The position numbers were made by a program, and so were the translations under genes. A stretch of 64,000 nucleotides of DNA, from NCBI RefSeq assembly GCF_030348765.1, contig NZ_JAUCEU010000007.1, forward strand, positions 5,801,501-5,865,500, in the 5' to 3' direction. Of this stretch, positions 42,248 to 51,103 are shown one piece after another (within the stretch, counting starts at the first letter, position 1; the number at the start of each line of letters is the position of its first letter). This stretch comes from Neobacillus sp. CF12. GTDB lineage: Bacteria > Bacillota > Bacilli > Bacillales > Cytobacillaceae. The notes under the pieces are model-generated. The model did no database searches, was not told where the DNA came from, and worked only from the letters and a program-made list of their open reading frames with translations.

Positions 42248-42267
42248 GCAGGAGAGAAATCTCGTGC
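42248..42267. repeat. terminator palindrome, right copy flanking the 302-bp element
   Basis: GCAGGAGA-GAAA-TCTCGTGC, one base different from the left copy; it adjoins the stop codon of the cupredoxin gene. Confidence 0.9.
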
Positions 42268-42269
42268 TT

Positions 42270-42722
42270 TTAATCGACGATGATATCAGCAATCATTGGG
42301 CCATTATGATCTCTGTCTCCATGGACTTCACAAATCAAACGATAAGTACCCTCTTTATCAATTTGAAGGGGGACCATGGTTTCTTCCCCTTTCTTGACGG
42401 TTCCTTTGATGTCTGTCCCTTCAATATAGAATGGGTGCTCCTCCCCGTTAATACCACTAATAAATAAATTTACCTTTTCACCAGCATCGACATTAATTGT
42501 ACCTGGGTCCCAACGGTATACTTCTATTTCCTTTCCGTCTTTCATCGTCGCTTTGTACTCTACTGTTACCATATGAATTTCTCTTACATTTTCGCTTGCT
42601 GTTTGATTGAACACAGCTGTATCGCCTGCTTTTAATAGAAACCAAGCAGAAATGGTTACAAGTAAGAATGCCGTTACTAAAATAAAGACAAGTGTATCTT
42701 TCTTTAATACTAAAAATCTCAT
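42270..42722 (-). CDS. membrane-anchored cupredoxin-domain protein
   Basis: 150 residues: N-terminal membrane anchor (about 9-30), then a cupredoxin fold similar to cytochrome oxidase subunit II or nitrous oxide reductase copper domains. Likely copper ligands are the His in GEEHPFYIEG and the C-terminal Cys/His/His/Met cluster CEVHGDRDHNGPM. It is extracytoplasmic. There are no oxidase genes beside it; I infer a copper-binding or electron-transfer role. Its original terminator was interrupted by the 302-bp element. Confidence 0.8.
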   Translation of the reverse strand: MRFLVLKKDTLVFILVTAFLLVTISAWFLLKAGDTAVFNQTASENVREIHMVTVEYKATMKDGKEIEVYRWDPGTINVDAGEKVNLFISGINGEEHPFYIEGTDIKGTVKKGEETMVPLQIDKEGTYRLICEVHGDRDHNGPMIADIIVD

Positions 42723-42908
42723 ATTAACCCCCCAATAATTTGTCCTATTTCATGTTTATGCAGAGAAGGGAGGTAAACTTGTCTCTTTTTTAATAATTTT
42801 TTTCTATTGCTCATACATATACTTCATTTAAGTAATATTTCTTTGTTTTTCCAGTTTAAGAGTTTATAGTTAGAACAGTATTGAAAGTATAGGTGGTAAT
42901 CTACGGGT

Positions 42909-44987
42909 ATGAAAAAAGGAAAATTATTTACCGTTGTAAAATTTCTCTTCCCATTACTATTATTAACTTTTGCTCTCCTTGAAATGAAAAAGTTTATCGG
43001 GAATTTAGACCTTGGATTACTTCAAACTGAAATTTCTCAACTACATATAGGTACTTTACTCCTTATTTTTATCGTGTTGTTTGCGGCAGTTTTGCCGATG
43101 CTCCTTTATGATCTTATGTTAATAAAGGTTCTTGGGTTAAAAGCAAGGAGAAAAGAAGTCATAGAACAAGCATTAATCGTTAATACCTACTCAAACTTAT
43201 TTGGTTTTGGCGGACTAATTGGGGTGATGTTAAGAACCTATTTCTATCATAAATGGGAAGAGGATAAACGGCGATTAGTAGGTGGAATTGCGGCAGTTTC
43301 CTTATTTTATATGACAGGAATGTCCTTGCTTGCCTTAATTGTAGCAATAGGATATATGAATCATCCCATTTTTGTACAAACGAAATGGCTATATTTTGCT
43401 GTTCTGGCTGTGTCAATCTATTTGCCGATATTTTCTGGAATACATGTAATTAAAAGTAGAAGGGACAAGCAGTCATTAATCACCATTGGAGCAGGAGTAA
43501 AACTTTTCTTCATTTCAGTGGTAGAGTGGACAGCAGTCTTTTGTGGTCTTTGGTTCTTATCTTGGAGTATGAATATCCCACTCACCTTTGAACAGCTTTT
43601 TCCTGTTTATGTTGTGGCGACTTGCGCAGGTATTATTAGTATGATTCCTGGCGGCCTTGGTTCATTTGATCTAGTATTTATTTGGGGAATGCAGTACTTA
43701 CATGTTCCAGAAGAAAAAGTCCTCGTTGTCCTTTTATTCTACCGAATTGGATATTATTTGCTTCCATTTTTACTCAGTACTGTTCTTTTTATTAAGCGAT
43801 ACTGGGAAAAATGGAACAAATCATGGAGTAACATTCCTAACACAATCGTCCAAAATGTTAGTCACGTTGCCGTAACAGTACTCGTCTTTCTCTCTGGTTC
43901 AATCCTGCTATTATCTGCAAGTGTCCCTGGCATCATTGACAGACTTAGAATCGCTCAGGAAATTTTATCATTTCCGATTATAAATATTTCCCATCAACTT
44001 TCAGTAGCTGCGGGCTTTCTCTTACTAGGATTGTCGAGGGGAATCGAATACAGTGTGAAAAGGACCTACGATTTGACAATGCTTGTGTTAATACTTGCTG
44101 CCTTGTTTTCAATATTTAAAGGTATTGATTATGAAGAAGCTATTTTCCTTATCAGTGTTGCATTATTGCTCAGAATGTCAAAAGGACAATTTTATCGTGA
44201 AAGTTATGTCCTTACTTGGGGAAAAACGACTGTTGATATCCTTATCATCACGGTCATTATTTCGATGTATATAGTGATTGGCTACTCTAATTTACCATCA
44301 GCAAAAATTACCATACCGTCACAATTTTTGCCTTATGTCATTGAAGATTCATCGGATTTATTTACCAGTGCGATTATCGGTCTGCTGATTGCATTACTGA
44401 TTCTTTATGCAGGGTATATAATAAGCAAACCAAAAAAGTGGAAATTTGAAAATTCTATTGATCATAAGAAGGAGATATTATCCCACTTAAACACCTATCA
44501 TGGGAAAGTTTTGTCCCATCTCATCTTTCTCCATGATAAATATATTTTTTGGAACAGTAAGAAAAACGTCTTAATTTCATTTCAACAGTACGCAGACAAA
44601 CTAGTGATTCTTGGAGATCCAATTGGTGAAAAAAGTGAATTGTCTCATGCGATAGAAGAGTTCCAAGAAATTTCCGATCGATATGGATATACCCCCGTTT
44701 TTTATCAGGTAAGTGATGATATGCTTCCATATCTCCATGGAAACGGATACACCTTATTTAAATTAGGTGGGGAAGTATCAAAATACGCATTCGTAAGTGA
44801 AAAAATTGCAGCGCAAATTTATCTACATGGTAACGAAGTATATCCTTTTCAGGATTTAAGAGAATTTAAAGAAAAATATACGAATAATTGGGAGTCAAAG
44901 TATTTAGGGTATAGGAGAAAGTCTAAATTCTCTCTGCCATTAACGATGACCCAAATAACATTATTGATATCCAAGCGAAGAATATAG
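42909..44987 (+). CDS. mprF: MprF-like phosphatidylglycerol lysyltransferase with internal deletion
   Basis: 692 residues against about 850 for MprF. The N-terminal flippase domain (about 1-505, some 14 membrane helices) looks complete. The DUF2156 transferase domain starts normally (HKKEILSHLNTYHGKVLSHL to PVFYQVSDDMLPYLHGNGY), but at about residue 620 it jumps from TLFKLGGE straight to VSKYAFVSEK, which normally lies near the C-terminus. The end (REFKEKYTNNWESKYLGYRRKS...TQITLLISKRR) is the usual MprF tail. About 165 residues of catalytic core are missing in frame. It may still be a flippase but probably cannot lysinylate lipid. Confidence 0.82.
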   Translation: MKKGKLFTVVKFLFPLLLLTFALLEMKKFIGNLDLGLLQTEISQLHIGTLLLIFIVLFAAVLPMLLYDLMLIKVLGLKARRKEVIEQALIVNTYSNLFGFGGLIGVMLRTYFYHKWEEDKRRLVGGIAAVSLFYMTGMSLLALIVAIGYMNHPIFVQTKWLYFAVLAVSIYLPIFSGIHVIKSRRDKQSLITIGAGVKLFFISVVEWTAVFCGLWFLSWSMNIPLTFEQLFPVYVVATCAGIISMIPGGLGSFDLVFIWGMQYLHVPEEKVLVVLLFYRIGYYLLPFLLSTVLFIKRYWEKWNKSWSNIPNTIVQNVSHVAVTVLVFLSGSILLLSASVPGIIDRLRIAQEILSFPIINISHQLSVAAGFLLLGLSRGIEYSVKRTYDLTMLVLILAALFSIFKGIDYEEAIFLISVALLLRMSKGQFYRESYVLTWGKTTVDILIITVIISMYIVIGYSNLPSAKITIPSQFLPYVIEDSSDLFTSAIIGLLIALLILYAGYIISKPKKWKFENSIDHKKEILSHLNTYHGKVLSHLIFLHDKYIFWNSKKNVLISFQQYADKLVILGDPIGEKSELSHAIEEFQEISDRYGYTPVFYQVSDDMLPYLHGNGYTLFKLGGEVSKYAFVSEKIAAQIYLHGNEVYPFQDLREFKEKYTNNWESKYLGYRRKSKFSLPLTMTQITLLISKRRI

Positions 44988-45025
44988 GAAAAGCCATGGA
45001 GAGAATTCTCTTCATGGCTTTTTTT
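44988..45025. terminator. bidirectional terminator
   Basis: AAGCCATG..AGAGAATTCTCT..CATGGCTT followed by a T run; the modB stop codon lies within it. Confidence 0.85.
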
Positions 45026-45677
45026 GTACCAAATTCGAGAGCAATAGCATGAGGAAAGAAATAATGACCATTGACAGAACCAAGGACCAAGCTAATTTCA
45101 TATTTCCGGATTCCATCGCAACATATATCGCAGTTGGGGCTGTTTGTGTTTTTCCAGGTATATTTCCAGCAAACATTAGCGTTGCACCAAATTCGCCAAG
45201 AGCCCGTGCGAAGCTCATGATCAACCCTGAAATAATAGAAGGTAGTGTTAATGGCAGTGAAACAAATAGAAAAACTTTAACTATACCTCCACCATCAACT
45301 CTTGCTGCATTTTCAATATCCTGATCAACCGATTGGAAGCCTAGTTTTACCGATTGATACATAAGTGGAAAAGCAACAGTTGTGGAAGCGATAATTGCGG
45401 CCCAGGGGGTGAACATAAGGGAATGTTGAAAAAAATCCTCGATAAAAGCACCAATTGGACTGTTTCTGCCAAAAAAGTATATTAATAAGAATCCTATCAC
45501 CGTGGGCGGTAAAACAATAGGGAGCATAAGGAAAGTCTCGAGAATCATCTTCCCTTTAAAATGCTTATTATATAATAGTCGTGCAAAAAGGACCCCTAAA
45601 AAACTAACAATAATGACAGAAATAAATGCGATTTCAAGTGAGAATCTAAGGGGATACCAAAATTCGTATGTAAACAT
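45012..45677 (-). CDS. modB: molybdate ABC transporter permease
   Basis: 221 residues, five to six membrane helices, and the permease EAA-like loop ARVDGGGIVKVFLFVSLPLTLPSI, as in ModB/CysW types; PIGAFIEDFF and GEFGATLMFAGNIPGKTQT are typical of ModB. ATG 45677 (MFTYEFWYPLR) is chosen; a TTG three codons upstream overlaps the modA stop. Located directly after modA. No modC ATPase is seen. Confidence 0.9.
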   Translation of the reverse strand: MFTYEFWYPLRFSLEIAFISVIIVSFLGVLFARLLYNKHFKGKMILETFLMLPIVLPPTVIGFLLIYFFGRNSPIGAFIEDFFQHSLMFTPWAAIIASTTVAFPLMYQSVKLGFQSVDQDIENAARVDGGGIVKVFLFVSLPLTLPSIISGLIMSFARALGEFGATLMFAGNIPGKTQTAPTAIYVAMESGNMKLAWSLVLSMVIISFLMLLLSNLVQKKP

Positions 45678-45682
45678 GATTA

Positions 45683-46468
45683 TCAATCCAATACTATAAA
45701 GCCATATTTTTCAAAAATTGTTTTGGCTGTATTACTTTGTAAATAGGAAAGAAATAACTCAGCCTCTTTTTTATTCGAAGTGGATGTTATGATGCCACCA
45801 GGGTAGATAATAGGATCGTGAGACTGTTCTTCCGCAACTGCGACAACTTTTACTTTATCAGAGACTTTTACATCTGTCATATAAACAATGCCTGCATCCA
45901 CATTACCTGTTTCTACATAGGTTAGAACTTGACGAACATCCTTTGTTTGAATGACTTTTGTGTGGATTTGTTCCCAAATACCAGAATTTTGCAGGGTTTG
46001 TTTAGCATATTTACCGGCTGGAACGGATTCGGGTATACCAATCGCAATTTTTTTGATTTGACCAGAGTTTAGATCAATAAATCCATTTATTTTAGCAGAG
46101 TTTTCTTTGTTTGTAATTAAAACGAGTTTGTTCCCTAATAATTCAGTCTGATTTTGTTTATCGATTAACCCTTCTTGTGTTAATGCAATAAAATGTTCTT
46201 GTGAAGCAGAGAGAAAAAGATCAACGGGTGCCCCTTGAAGTATTTGTTGTTTCAAAGCTCCGGAACTACCTATATTATACAAAATTTTTATCTGTTGATT
46301 TTCTTTTTCGAAAATCTTTTTTATCTCTATAAGGGATTCATTAAGACTTGCTGCAGCAGAAATGGTTAATTCTACGGGTTTTGTTTGGTGTGATTCTTTT
46401 GGTGAACAAGCGGATATGCCTAGTAGTACAATAATCGCAATACCCGCAAGAAAAAATGACTTTGTCAT
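45683..46468 (-). CDS. modA: molybdate-binding lipoprotein
   Basis: 261 residues, lipobox LLGISAC (Cys21). SAAASLNESLIEI, NIGSSGALKQQILQGAPVDLFLSAS and GNVDAGIVYMTDV are the standard ModA oxyanion-binding stretches. Captures molybdate for ModB. The supply serves molybdoenzymes such as the two in this window. Confidence 0.93.
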   Translation of the reverse strand: MTKSFFLAGIAIIVLLGISACSPKESHQTKPVELTISAAASLNESLIEIKKIFEKENQQIKILYNIGSSGALKQQILQGAPVDLFLSASQEHFIALTQEGLIDKQNQTELLGNKLVLITNKENSAKINGFIDLNSGQIKKIAIGIPESVPAGKYAKQTLQNSGIWEQIHTKVIQTKDVRQVLTYVETGNVDAGIVYMTDVKVSDKVKVVAVAEEQSHDPIIYPGGIITSTSNKKEAELFLSYLQSNTAKTIFEKYGFIVLD

Positions 46469-46550
46469 GAATTACTTCCTCTCAAATACTATCAAAGTTT
46501 CTTCTTTCATTATAACGAAAGTATATTCTTCCTAAAAGTAGTGAGCAATA

Positions 46551-46576
46551 AAAAAACTGCCTGGGAGGCAGTCTTA
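46551..46576 (-). terminator. intrinsic terminator
   Basis: AAGACTGCCT / AGGCAGTTTT on the minus strand, followed by T run. Confidence 0.85.
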
Positions 46577-46611
46577 AGTATGAATCTATAATTGTCCTAT
46601 GTTGTTTAAAT

Positions 46612-46854
46612 CTATTGAAGTCTGCTTTCAACTTGCTGACAAACTTCATCTGCGCTCATTCCATTTGCTTCAATAACAGAACCTTTTGTAAAGGTATCCT
46701 GCATTCCCATTACATTTGAATCTAAACCCGTAACAACACAGCAATCGCAACTCTGTGCGTCAGATTCCTGTCTTAATTGAACGACATCATGTCCTTTTTC
46801 CCTTAATGCTTGTTGAATATCTGTCAGAGATTCTTCTACTCCAATTTTCGCCAT
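46612..46854 (-). CDS. YkuS-family (UPF0180) protein
   Basis: 80 residues from ATG 46854 ([20 protein letters not shown]) with [15 protein letters not shown] and a C-terminal [14 protein letters not shown]. The Cys-rich middle and GLDxNxMG motif fit UPF0180/YkuS. GGAGGTG lies just upstream. The biochemical role is unknown. Confidence 0.8.
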   Translation of the reverse strand: MAKIGVEESLTDIQQALREKGHDVVQLRQESDAQSCDCCVVTGLDSNVMGMQDTFTKGSVIEANGMSADEVCQQVESRLQ

Positions 46855-46955
46855 ACAAAACACCTCCTCCTCCTAAATTATCATGCCAAAGTTCTTTGTT
46901 ATTTATTCTGTATAAGACATGATAATCTTCAAAAACTAAAAGAGGAGGTGTTACC

Positions 46956-47087
46956 ATGGGAAAACGTAAAAAGGATCCATCAACCATTGGCCTTGCTTCA
47001 CCACAGGTCGAAGGCCAAGGAACAACAACAACAGAAACCGGCACCAGAGAAGCTTCCTCATCACGCAGGAAACAAAAGAGAGACTAA
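46956..47087 (+). CDS. YuzL-like small basic protein
   Basis: 43 residues: MGKRKKDPSTIGLASPQVEG followed by a Thr/Ser-rich stretch and RRKQKRD. The KRKKDPS start and VEGQGT motif resemble the Bacillus YuzL family. AGAGGAGGTG lies 6 nt upstream. Divergent from the YkuS-like gene, about 100 bp apart. The function is unknown. Confidence 0.7.
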   Translation: MGKRKKDPSTIGLASPQVEGQGTTTTETGTREASSSRRKQKRD

Positions 47088-47157
47088 TAATGAAAAAGCT
47101 GTGTTACAGCAATAAGTAAATTTTGGCACAAATCAACAGACAAAATTTAACAAGGAA

Positions 47158-47186
47158 AAAAAGCGGGCACATATTGTGTCCGCTTT
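47158..47186. terminator. bidirectional terminator
   Basis: AAAGCGG-GCAC / GTGT-CCGCTTT with A-rich left flank. Confidence 0.75.
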
Positions 47187-47192
47187 AACCTT

Positions 47193-48815
47193 TTACTTAT
47201 TGTACATCTCTGCAACTTGCTTTTGTACTTCACTATTTTCAAGATACTCATCGTATGTCATTTGCTTATCAACCAATCCATTTGGAGTTAATTCAAAAAT
47301 CCGATTCGCGATGGTTTGGATAAACTGATGGTCATGTGAGGAAAAAACAAGTGACCCTTTGAAGTTAATCAAACCATTGTTTAGTGCGGTAATGGATTCC
47401 AAATCAAGATGGTTTGTTGGCTCATCAAGAAGTAAAACATTAGCGCCATTAAGCATCATCTTAGAGAGCATACAACGAACTTTTTCTCCTCCAGAAAGGA
47501 CGCTTGCTTTCTTAAGCACTTCTTCACCAGAAAATAGCATTCTGCCTAAGAATCCTCTTAAGAAACTTTCACTTTCATCTTTAGGAGAGAACTGGCGCAG
47601 CCAATCCACTAGATTTAGTTCGCTGTTTTCAAAATACTCGGAGTTATCCTTAGGGAAATAAGCTTGAGAAGTGGTAATACCCCATTTAAAGGTTCCGCTG
47701 TCAGCTTCCATTTCACCCATTAATATTTTGAAGAGAGTTGTTTTAGCAACTTCATTCGGTCCTACAAGAGCAATTTTATCACCCTTGTTCATAAAAAAGC
47801 TGACATTATCTAGTACTTTAACGCCATCAATTGTCTTTGATAGACCTTCTACCATTAATAAATCATTACCAATTTCACGCTCCGGTGTAAATCCAACAAA
47901 TGGATAGCGACGGGAGGATGGACGAATATCGTCAAGAGTAATTTTATCTAATAACTTTTTACGGGAAGTTGCCTGTTTGGATTTAGATGCATTTGCACTA
48001 AAACGAGCAATAAAAGCTTGAAGTTCCTTTATTTTCTCTTCTTTCTTTTTGTTTGCATCAGAAGTCAGTCTTGTAGCTAATTGACTTGATTCATACCAAA
48101 AATCATAGTTACCTACATAAATTTGAATTTTTCCAAAGTCTAAGTCTGCAATATGAGTACACACTTTGTTTAAGAAATGACGGTCATGGGACACGACGAT
48201 GACTGTATTTTCAAAGTTAATTAAGAACTCTTCTAACCACTGAATCGCCTTAATATCTAAGTGGTTCGTCGGCTCATCCAATAATAAGACGTCAGGTCTG
48301 CCAAAGAGAGCCTGTGCAAGAAGAACCTTAACTTTTTCTGACCCTGTTAATTCAGCCATTTTTTTATAATGTAAGTCTTCACCGATACCTAGACCTTTTA
48401 ATAGAATAGCTGCTTCCGGTTCTGCTTCCCAACCGTTTAATTCAGCAAATTCACCTTCAAGTTCTGCTGCTTTCATACCATCTTCATCCGTGAAGTTTTC
48501 CTTCATGTAAATGGCATCTTTTTCTTGCATAACTTGGTATAGTCTCGCATGACCCATGATAACGGTTTTTAATACTTCTTGTTCTTCGTATTCAAAGTGG
48601 TTCTGTTTTAAAACAGCCATCCGTTCATTGGGACCTAGTTGAACTGTACCTGTTTGAGATTCAATCTCTCCAGATAATATTTTTAAAAAAGTTGATTTTC
48701 CGGCGCCGTTTGCACCAATTAGACCATAGCAATTTCCTGGTGTAAATTTAATGTTTACATCTTCGAATAACTTCCGGTCTCCATATCTTAAACTTACGTT
48801 ACTTACAGTTATCAT
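47193..48815 (-). CDS. ABC-F family ATPase (YkpA/YbiT type)
   Basis: 540 residues, two ATP-binding domains with an ABC-F linker (about 240-300). Domain 1: GANGAGKST, LTGSEKVKVLLAQAL in place of a strict LSGGQ, LLLDEPTNHLD. Domain 2: GPNEVAKTT, a changed Walker A in which the second and third conserved Gly are Glu and Ala, LSGGEKVR, and a second LLLDEPTNHLD. There are no membrane helices. ABC-F proteins act on the ribosome; the closest B. subtilis match by length and layout is YkpA, a housekeeping member not known for drug resistance. Confidence 0.88.
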   Translation of the reverse strand: MITVSNVSLRYGDRKLFEDVNIKFTPGNCYGLIGANGAGKSTFLKILSGEIESQTGTVQLGPNERMAVLKQNHFEYEEQEVLKTVIMGHARLYQVMQEKDAIYMKENFTDEDGMKAAELEGEFAELNGWEAEPEAAILLKGLGIGEDLHYKKMAELTGSEKVKVLLAQALFGRPDVLLLDEPTNHLDIKAIQWLEEFLINFENTVIVVSHDRHFLNKVCTHIADLDFGKIQIYVGNYDFWYESSQLATRLTSDANKKKEEKIKELQAFIARFSANASKSKQATSRKKLLDKITLDDIRPSSRRYPFVGFTPEREIGNDLLMVEGLSKTIDGVKVLDNVSFFMNKGDKIALVGPNEVAKTTLFKILMGEMEADSGTFKWGITTSQAYFPKDNSEYFENSELNLVDWLRQFSPKDESESFLRGFLGRMLFSGEEVLKKASVLSGGEKVRCMLSKMMLNGANVLLLDEPTNHLDLESITALNNGLINFKGSLVFSSHDHQFIQTIANRIFELTPNGLVDKQMTYDEYLENSEVQKQVAEMYNK

Positions 48816-49030
48816 TTATAATTATCCTCCAACAGCAAAATATCTACTAATTATACCATTAAAATGGGTGAAGAGCGAATTCTTTGTTGAATGAGACGTT
48901 TTAATAGGAGAAAATAAACTAAATTGCAGAAAATTTTTCTAATTTTTTTTCGTAGTTTTCACACTTTATTCATATTTTTGTTGTAGAATTGTTATAAAGA
49001 AGTACTGAAGGAATAAAGTAGGTGAGAAGT

Positions 49031-49165
49031 ATGTCGAAAAAGCAACTTACTGAACTTGTTACTAAGTTAAAACAGGCCGGAATCAAAGCAAGTTTAACAA
49101 AACCTAAGTCCAACTACCTATTATCTCTACAACAAATAAAAAAATTTCCTTCATCGGTGAATTAA
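49031..49165 (+). CDS. small basic protein, possible HeH/SAP-like fold
   Basis: 44 residues: MSKKQLTELVTKLKQAGIKA then SLTKPKSNYLLSLQQIKKFP. AGGTGAGA lies upstream and a terminator downstream. The L-x-x-L-V-x-x-L-K-x-A-G-I pattern recalls short helix-extended-loop-helix domains; this is weak. The function is unknown. Confidence 0.55.
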   Translation: MSKKQLTELVTKLKQAGIKASLTKPKSNYLLSLQQIKKFPSSVN

Positions 49166-49177
49166 ATAGGTATTAAA

Positions 49178-49213
49178 AAGCGATTAATCCCAGGGACTAA
49201 CCGCTTTTTTTAT
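49178..49213. terminator. bidirectional terminator
   Basis: AGCGATTAATCCC / GGACTAACCGCT (imperfect) followed by TTTTTT. Confidence 0.75.
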
Positions 49214-49217
49214 GCTC

Positions 49218-49817
49218 TTATTCAAGTTCATCCATAATCTCCTCATAGACCTCTTGTTTATCAAAATCTTCTCCCATTGGAAACTTTGAAATGTATTTGT
49301 TATTTTCATCGAGTAAATAGATGAAAGAAGTATGAACAAATTGTCCGTTACCAGGGTCTTTATATTGGAACTTTAGTGATTCGGCAACTTCCCTAATCTT
49401 TTTCTGGTCAGCTTTGATATTTTCCTGATCACCTGTAAGGAATATCCAATTGTCGGAATTTTGAATTTCAAAAGCATTCATATATTTTTGTAACAGTTCA
49501 GGTGTGTCTCGGTAGGGATCTATCGTGATTGTAACGAATTCAATTTCTTTACCAAAGACGTTTCTTTTTTCTAAATCGTCCTTTAATTCAACCATTTTTT
49601 GGGTGGTAGTAGGGCAAATATCGGGACAATGAGTATAAATAAATTCGACAAGCTTAATTTTTTTATCCTCACCAAAATTATACGATTCACCATTCTGATT
49701 AATTAAGGTGATATTTGCTGGGACTTTTACACTTGCATCGCGGATAAGAAAATAAGATATCCCTGCTGCAATCAATAGGAATACTGCTAGACTACATATT
49801 AGATAGATTTTTTTCAT
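49218..49817 (-). CDS. SCO1/SenC-family copper-handling thioredoxin-like protein
   Basis: 199 residues with an N-terminal anchor (about 5-25) and a thioredoxin-like fold. The copper ligands of Sco are present: CPDIC (Cys-x3-Cys, about 63-67) and the distal His in QFVHTSF. In B. subtilis BsSco (YpmQ) helps assemble the CuA centre of cytochrome c oxidase. It is a single gene next to fnr. Confidence 0.93.
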   Translation of the reverse strand: MKKIYLICSLAVFLLIAAGISYFLIRDASVKVPANITLINQNGESYNFGEDKKIKLVEFIYTHCPDICPTTTQKMVELKDDLEKRNVFGKEIEFVTITIDPYRDTPELLQKYMNAFEIQNSDNWIFLTGDQENIKADQKKIREVAESLKFQYKDPGNGQFVHTSFIYLLDENNKYISKFPMGEDFDKQEVYEEIMDELE

Positions 49818-49914
49818 GATTTTTTCCCCCTCCTACAATAAAGATAAAGAAGTTTTTAGTAAAAAGATGTGGATATTTGGTGAACAAAATTGCTTCTTAT
49901 ACCTGGGGAGAAAC

Positions 49915-50616
49915 CTAATCAATCGTACAATGGGAGACAGGGCAGTTTTCGCAATCATTTTCTCTCTTTAGATAATCCAGATTATGGATAATGATTTTTT
50001 TATGGTCTATGGAAATAACCTTTCTTTTTTTTAAATCAGTTAGCATTCGACTGACGATTTCCCTTGCTGTTCCACAAAAATGAGCTAAATCCTGTGTAGT
50101 GATAGGAACAGTTATATGAATTCCGTCCTCTTTATGCAAGCAATAACTGTTTGAAAGCCGAATTAAGGTAGAATAGAGAGCACCTTTTTTTCCATATAGC
50201 ACTAAATCTCGGAATTTTGTCATCGTACTTCTAATATGGTCATTCATCCATTTTATAAACTGATATCCCAGATTGCTATTCTGAAATAATGCTTTTTCAA
50301 GATAGTCCAATTGAATACCTGCGACATAACCGTCTTCCATTACCCTAGCATTGAAAATATATCTTGGTTCTTCAGTAAAAAGGGTTAACTCACCAACAAT
50401 GTCGTGCTCTGTGCATAAACGTAAATATAATTCCTGACCTACAGCGTTCATCTTTGATATTTGTATTCTTCCGGATAGAATCAGATACATTTCAGAAGCA
50501 TGCTGACCTTCTTGAAACAAAAACGATCCTTTTTTTATCTCAATTATTCTCCCTGAAGCATGTAAAAGTTCAATTAATTCTTCGGTTAAAGGATGCTCTG
50601 TTTTGGTGTTAATCAT
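49915..50616 (-). CDS. fnr: oxygen-sensing regulator Fnr (Bacillus type)
   Basis: 233 residues, CRP/FNR family: cyclic-nucleotide-like beta barrel (about 15-120), long helix, and winged HTH with TTQDLAHFCGTAREIVSRML (about 170-190). The C-terminal Cys222-x2-Cys225-x4-Cys230 is the signature of Bacillus Fnr, whose [4Fe-4S] cluster is bound at the C-terminus. The start is ATG 50616, with AGGTGG 5 nt upstream. Candidate targets here are narK, pflB and perhaps the molybdoenzyme operon. Confidence 0.95.
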   Translation of the reverse strand: MINTKTEHPLTEELIELLHASGRIIEIKKGSFLFQEGQHASEMYLILSGRIQISKMNAVGQELYLRLCTEHDIVGELTLFTEEPRYIFNARVMEDGYVAGIQLDYLEKALFQNSNLGYQFIKWMNDHIRSTMTKFRDLVLYGKKGALYSTLIRLSNSYCLHKEDGIHITVPITTQDLAHFCGTAREIVSRMLTDLKKRKVISIDHKKIIIHNLDYLKRENDCENCPVSHCTID

Positions 50617-50761
50617 GAATACCACCTGTTACAATTATTTGACCTATTTTAATCATACGTCCTTATCAAGCAAAGAAATAGGCAATCTAAAGTCAATAAT
50701 GTTAAACATTTATGACTTTTTGTATATAATAAAAAAGTGATGGTAGAGTTTCATCTCAATT

Positions 50762-50790
50762 TTGACATTTTTTTCTGATTATTGTATTCT
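50762..50790 (+). promoter_or_regulatory. promoter of the MutS2-like gene
   Basis: TTGACA, 17-bp spacer, TATTCT. Predicted start near 50797, giving a leader of about 327 nt. Confidence 0.85.
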
Positions 50791-50832
50791 TTAAGGGGAT
50801 TAATACTTTCTAAGAAAAAGGAGTTATGTTGT

Positions 50833-50856
50833 ATGTTAGGTGTCGTTCTTAACTAA
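50833..50856 (+). CDS. leader peptide MLGVVLN
   Basis: Seven codons and a TAA, with AAAAAGGAG ending 9 nt upstream of the ATG. Its last codons (GTT CTT AAC T) are exactly complementary to 50939-50948. The arrangement matches leader peptides whose stalled ribosome controls a downstream terminator. A second frame from ATG 50826 (8 codons) has its ribosome site only 2 nt away and is less likely. Confidence 0.65.
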   Translation: MLGVVLN

Positions 50857-51103
50857 TCCAATCAATTGGATATTTTTCATTCCGATTATACCTTGTTCAA
50901 TTTTTGATTGGGATAAGGTCTATTTATGTTTGGAATGAAGTTAAGAACAATGGGCATACCATGCATACAATTCTACTCCATGTTGCTGTGTACATTCATG
51001 TAGGCAGTATTTTTATGGATAAAATTGTATATTCAAGACGAGCAATTACTCGTTTTTTATTTAGTGTAGCCGCAATGACATTGTTCATTGCGGTTATTTT
51101 TAT
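50845..51103 (+). promoter_or_regulatory. transcription attenuator ahead of the MutS2-like gene
   Basis: Parts: (1) GTTCTTAACT (50845-50854, in the leader peptide) pairs with AGTTAAGAAC (50939-50948). (2) GAACAATG (50945-50952) is also complementary to CATTGTTC (51079-51086) in the loop and 3' arm of the terminator. (3) Terminator CCGCAATGA / TCATTGCGG (51070-51093) is followed by TTATTTTTAT. A weaker hairpin, ACGAG / CTCGT with a T run, lies at 51038-51058. Pairings 1 and 2 exclude each other, so a ribosome stalled on the leader peptide would free the segment that opens the terminator. Confidence 0.7.
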
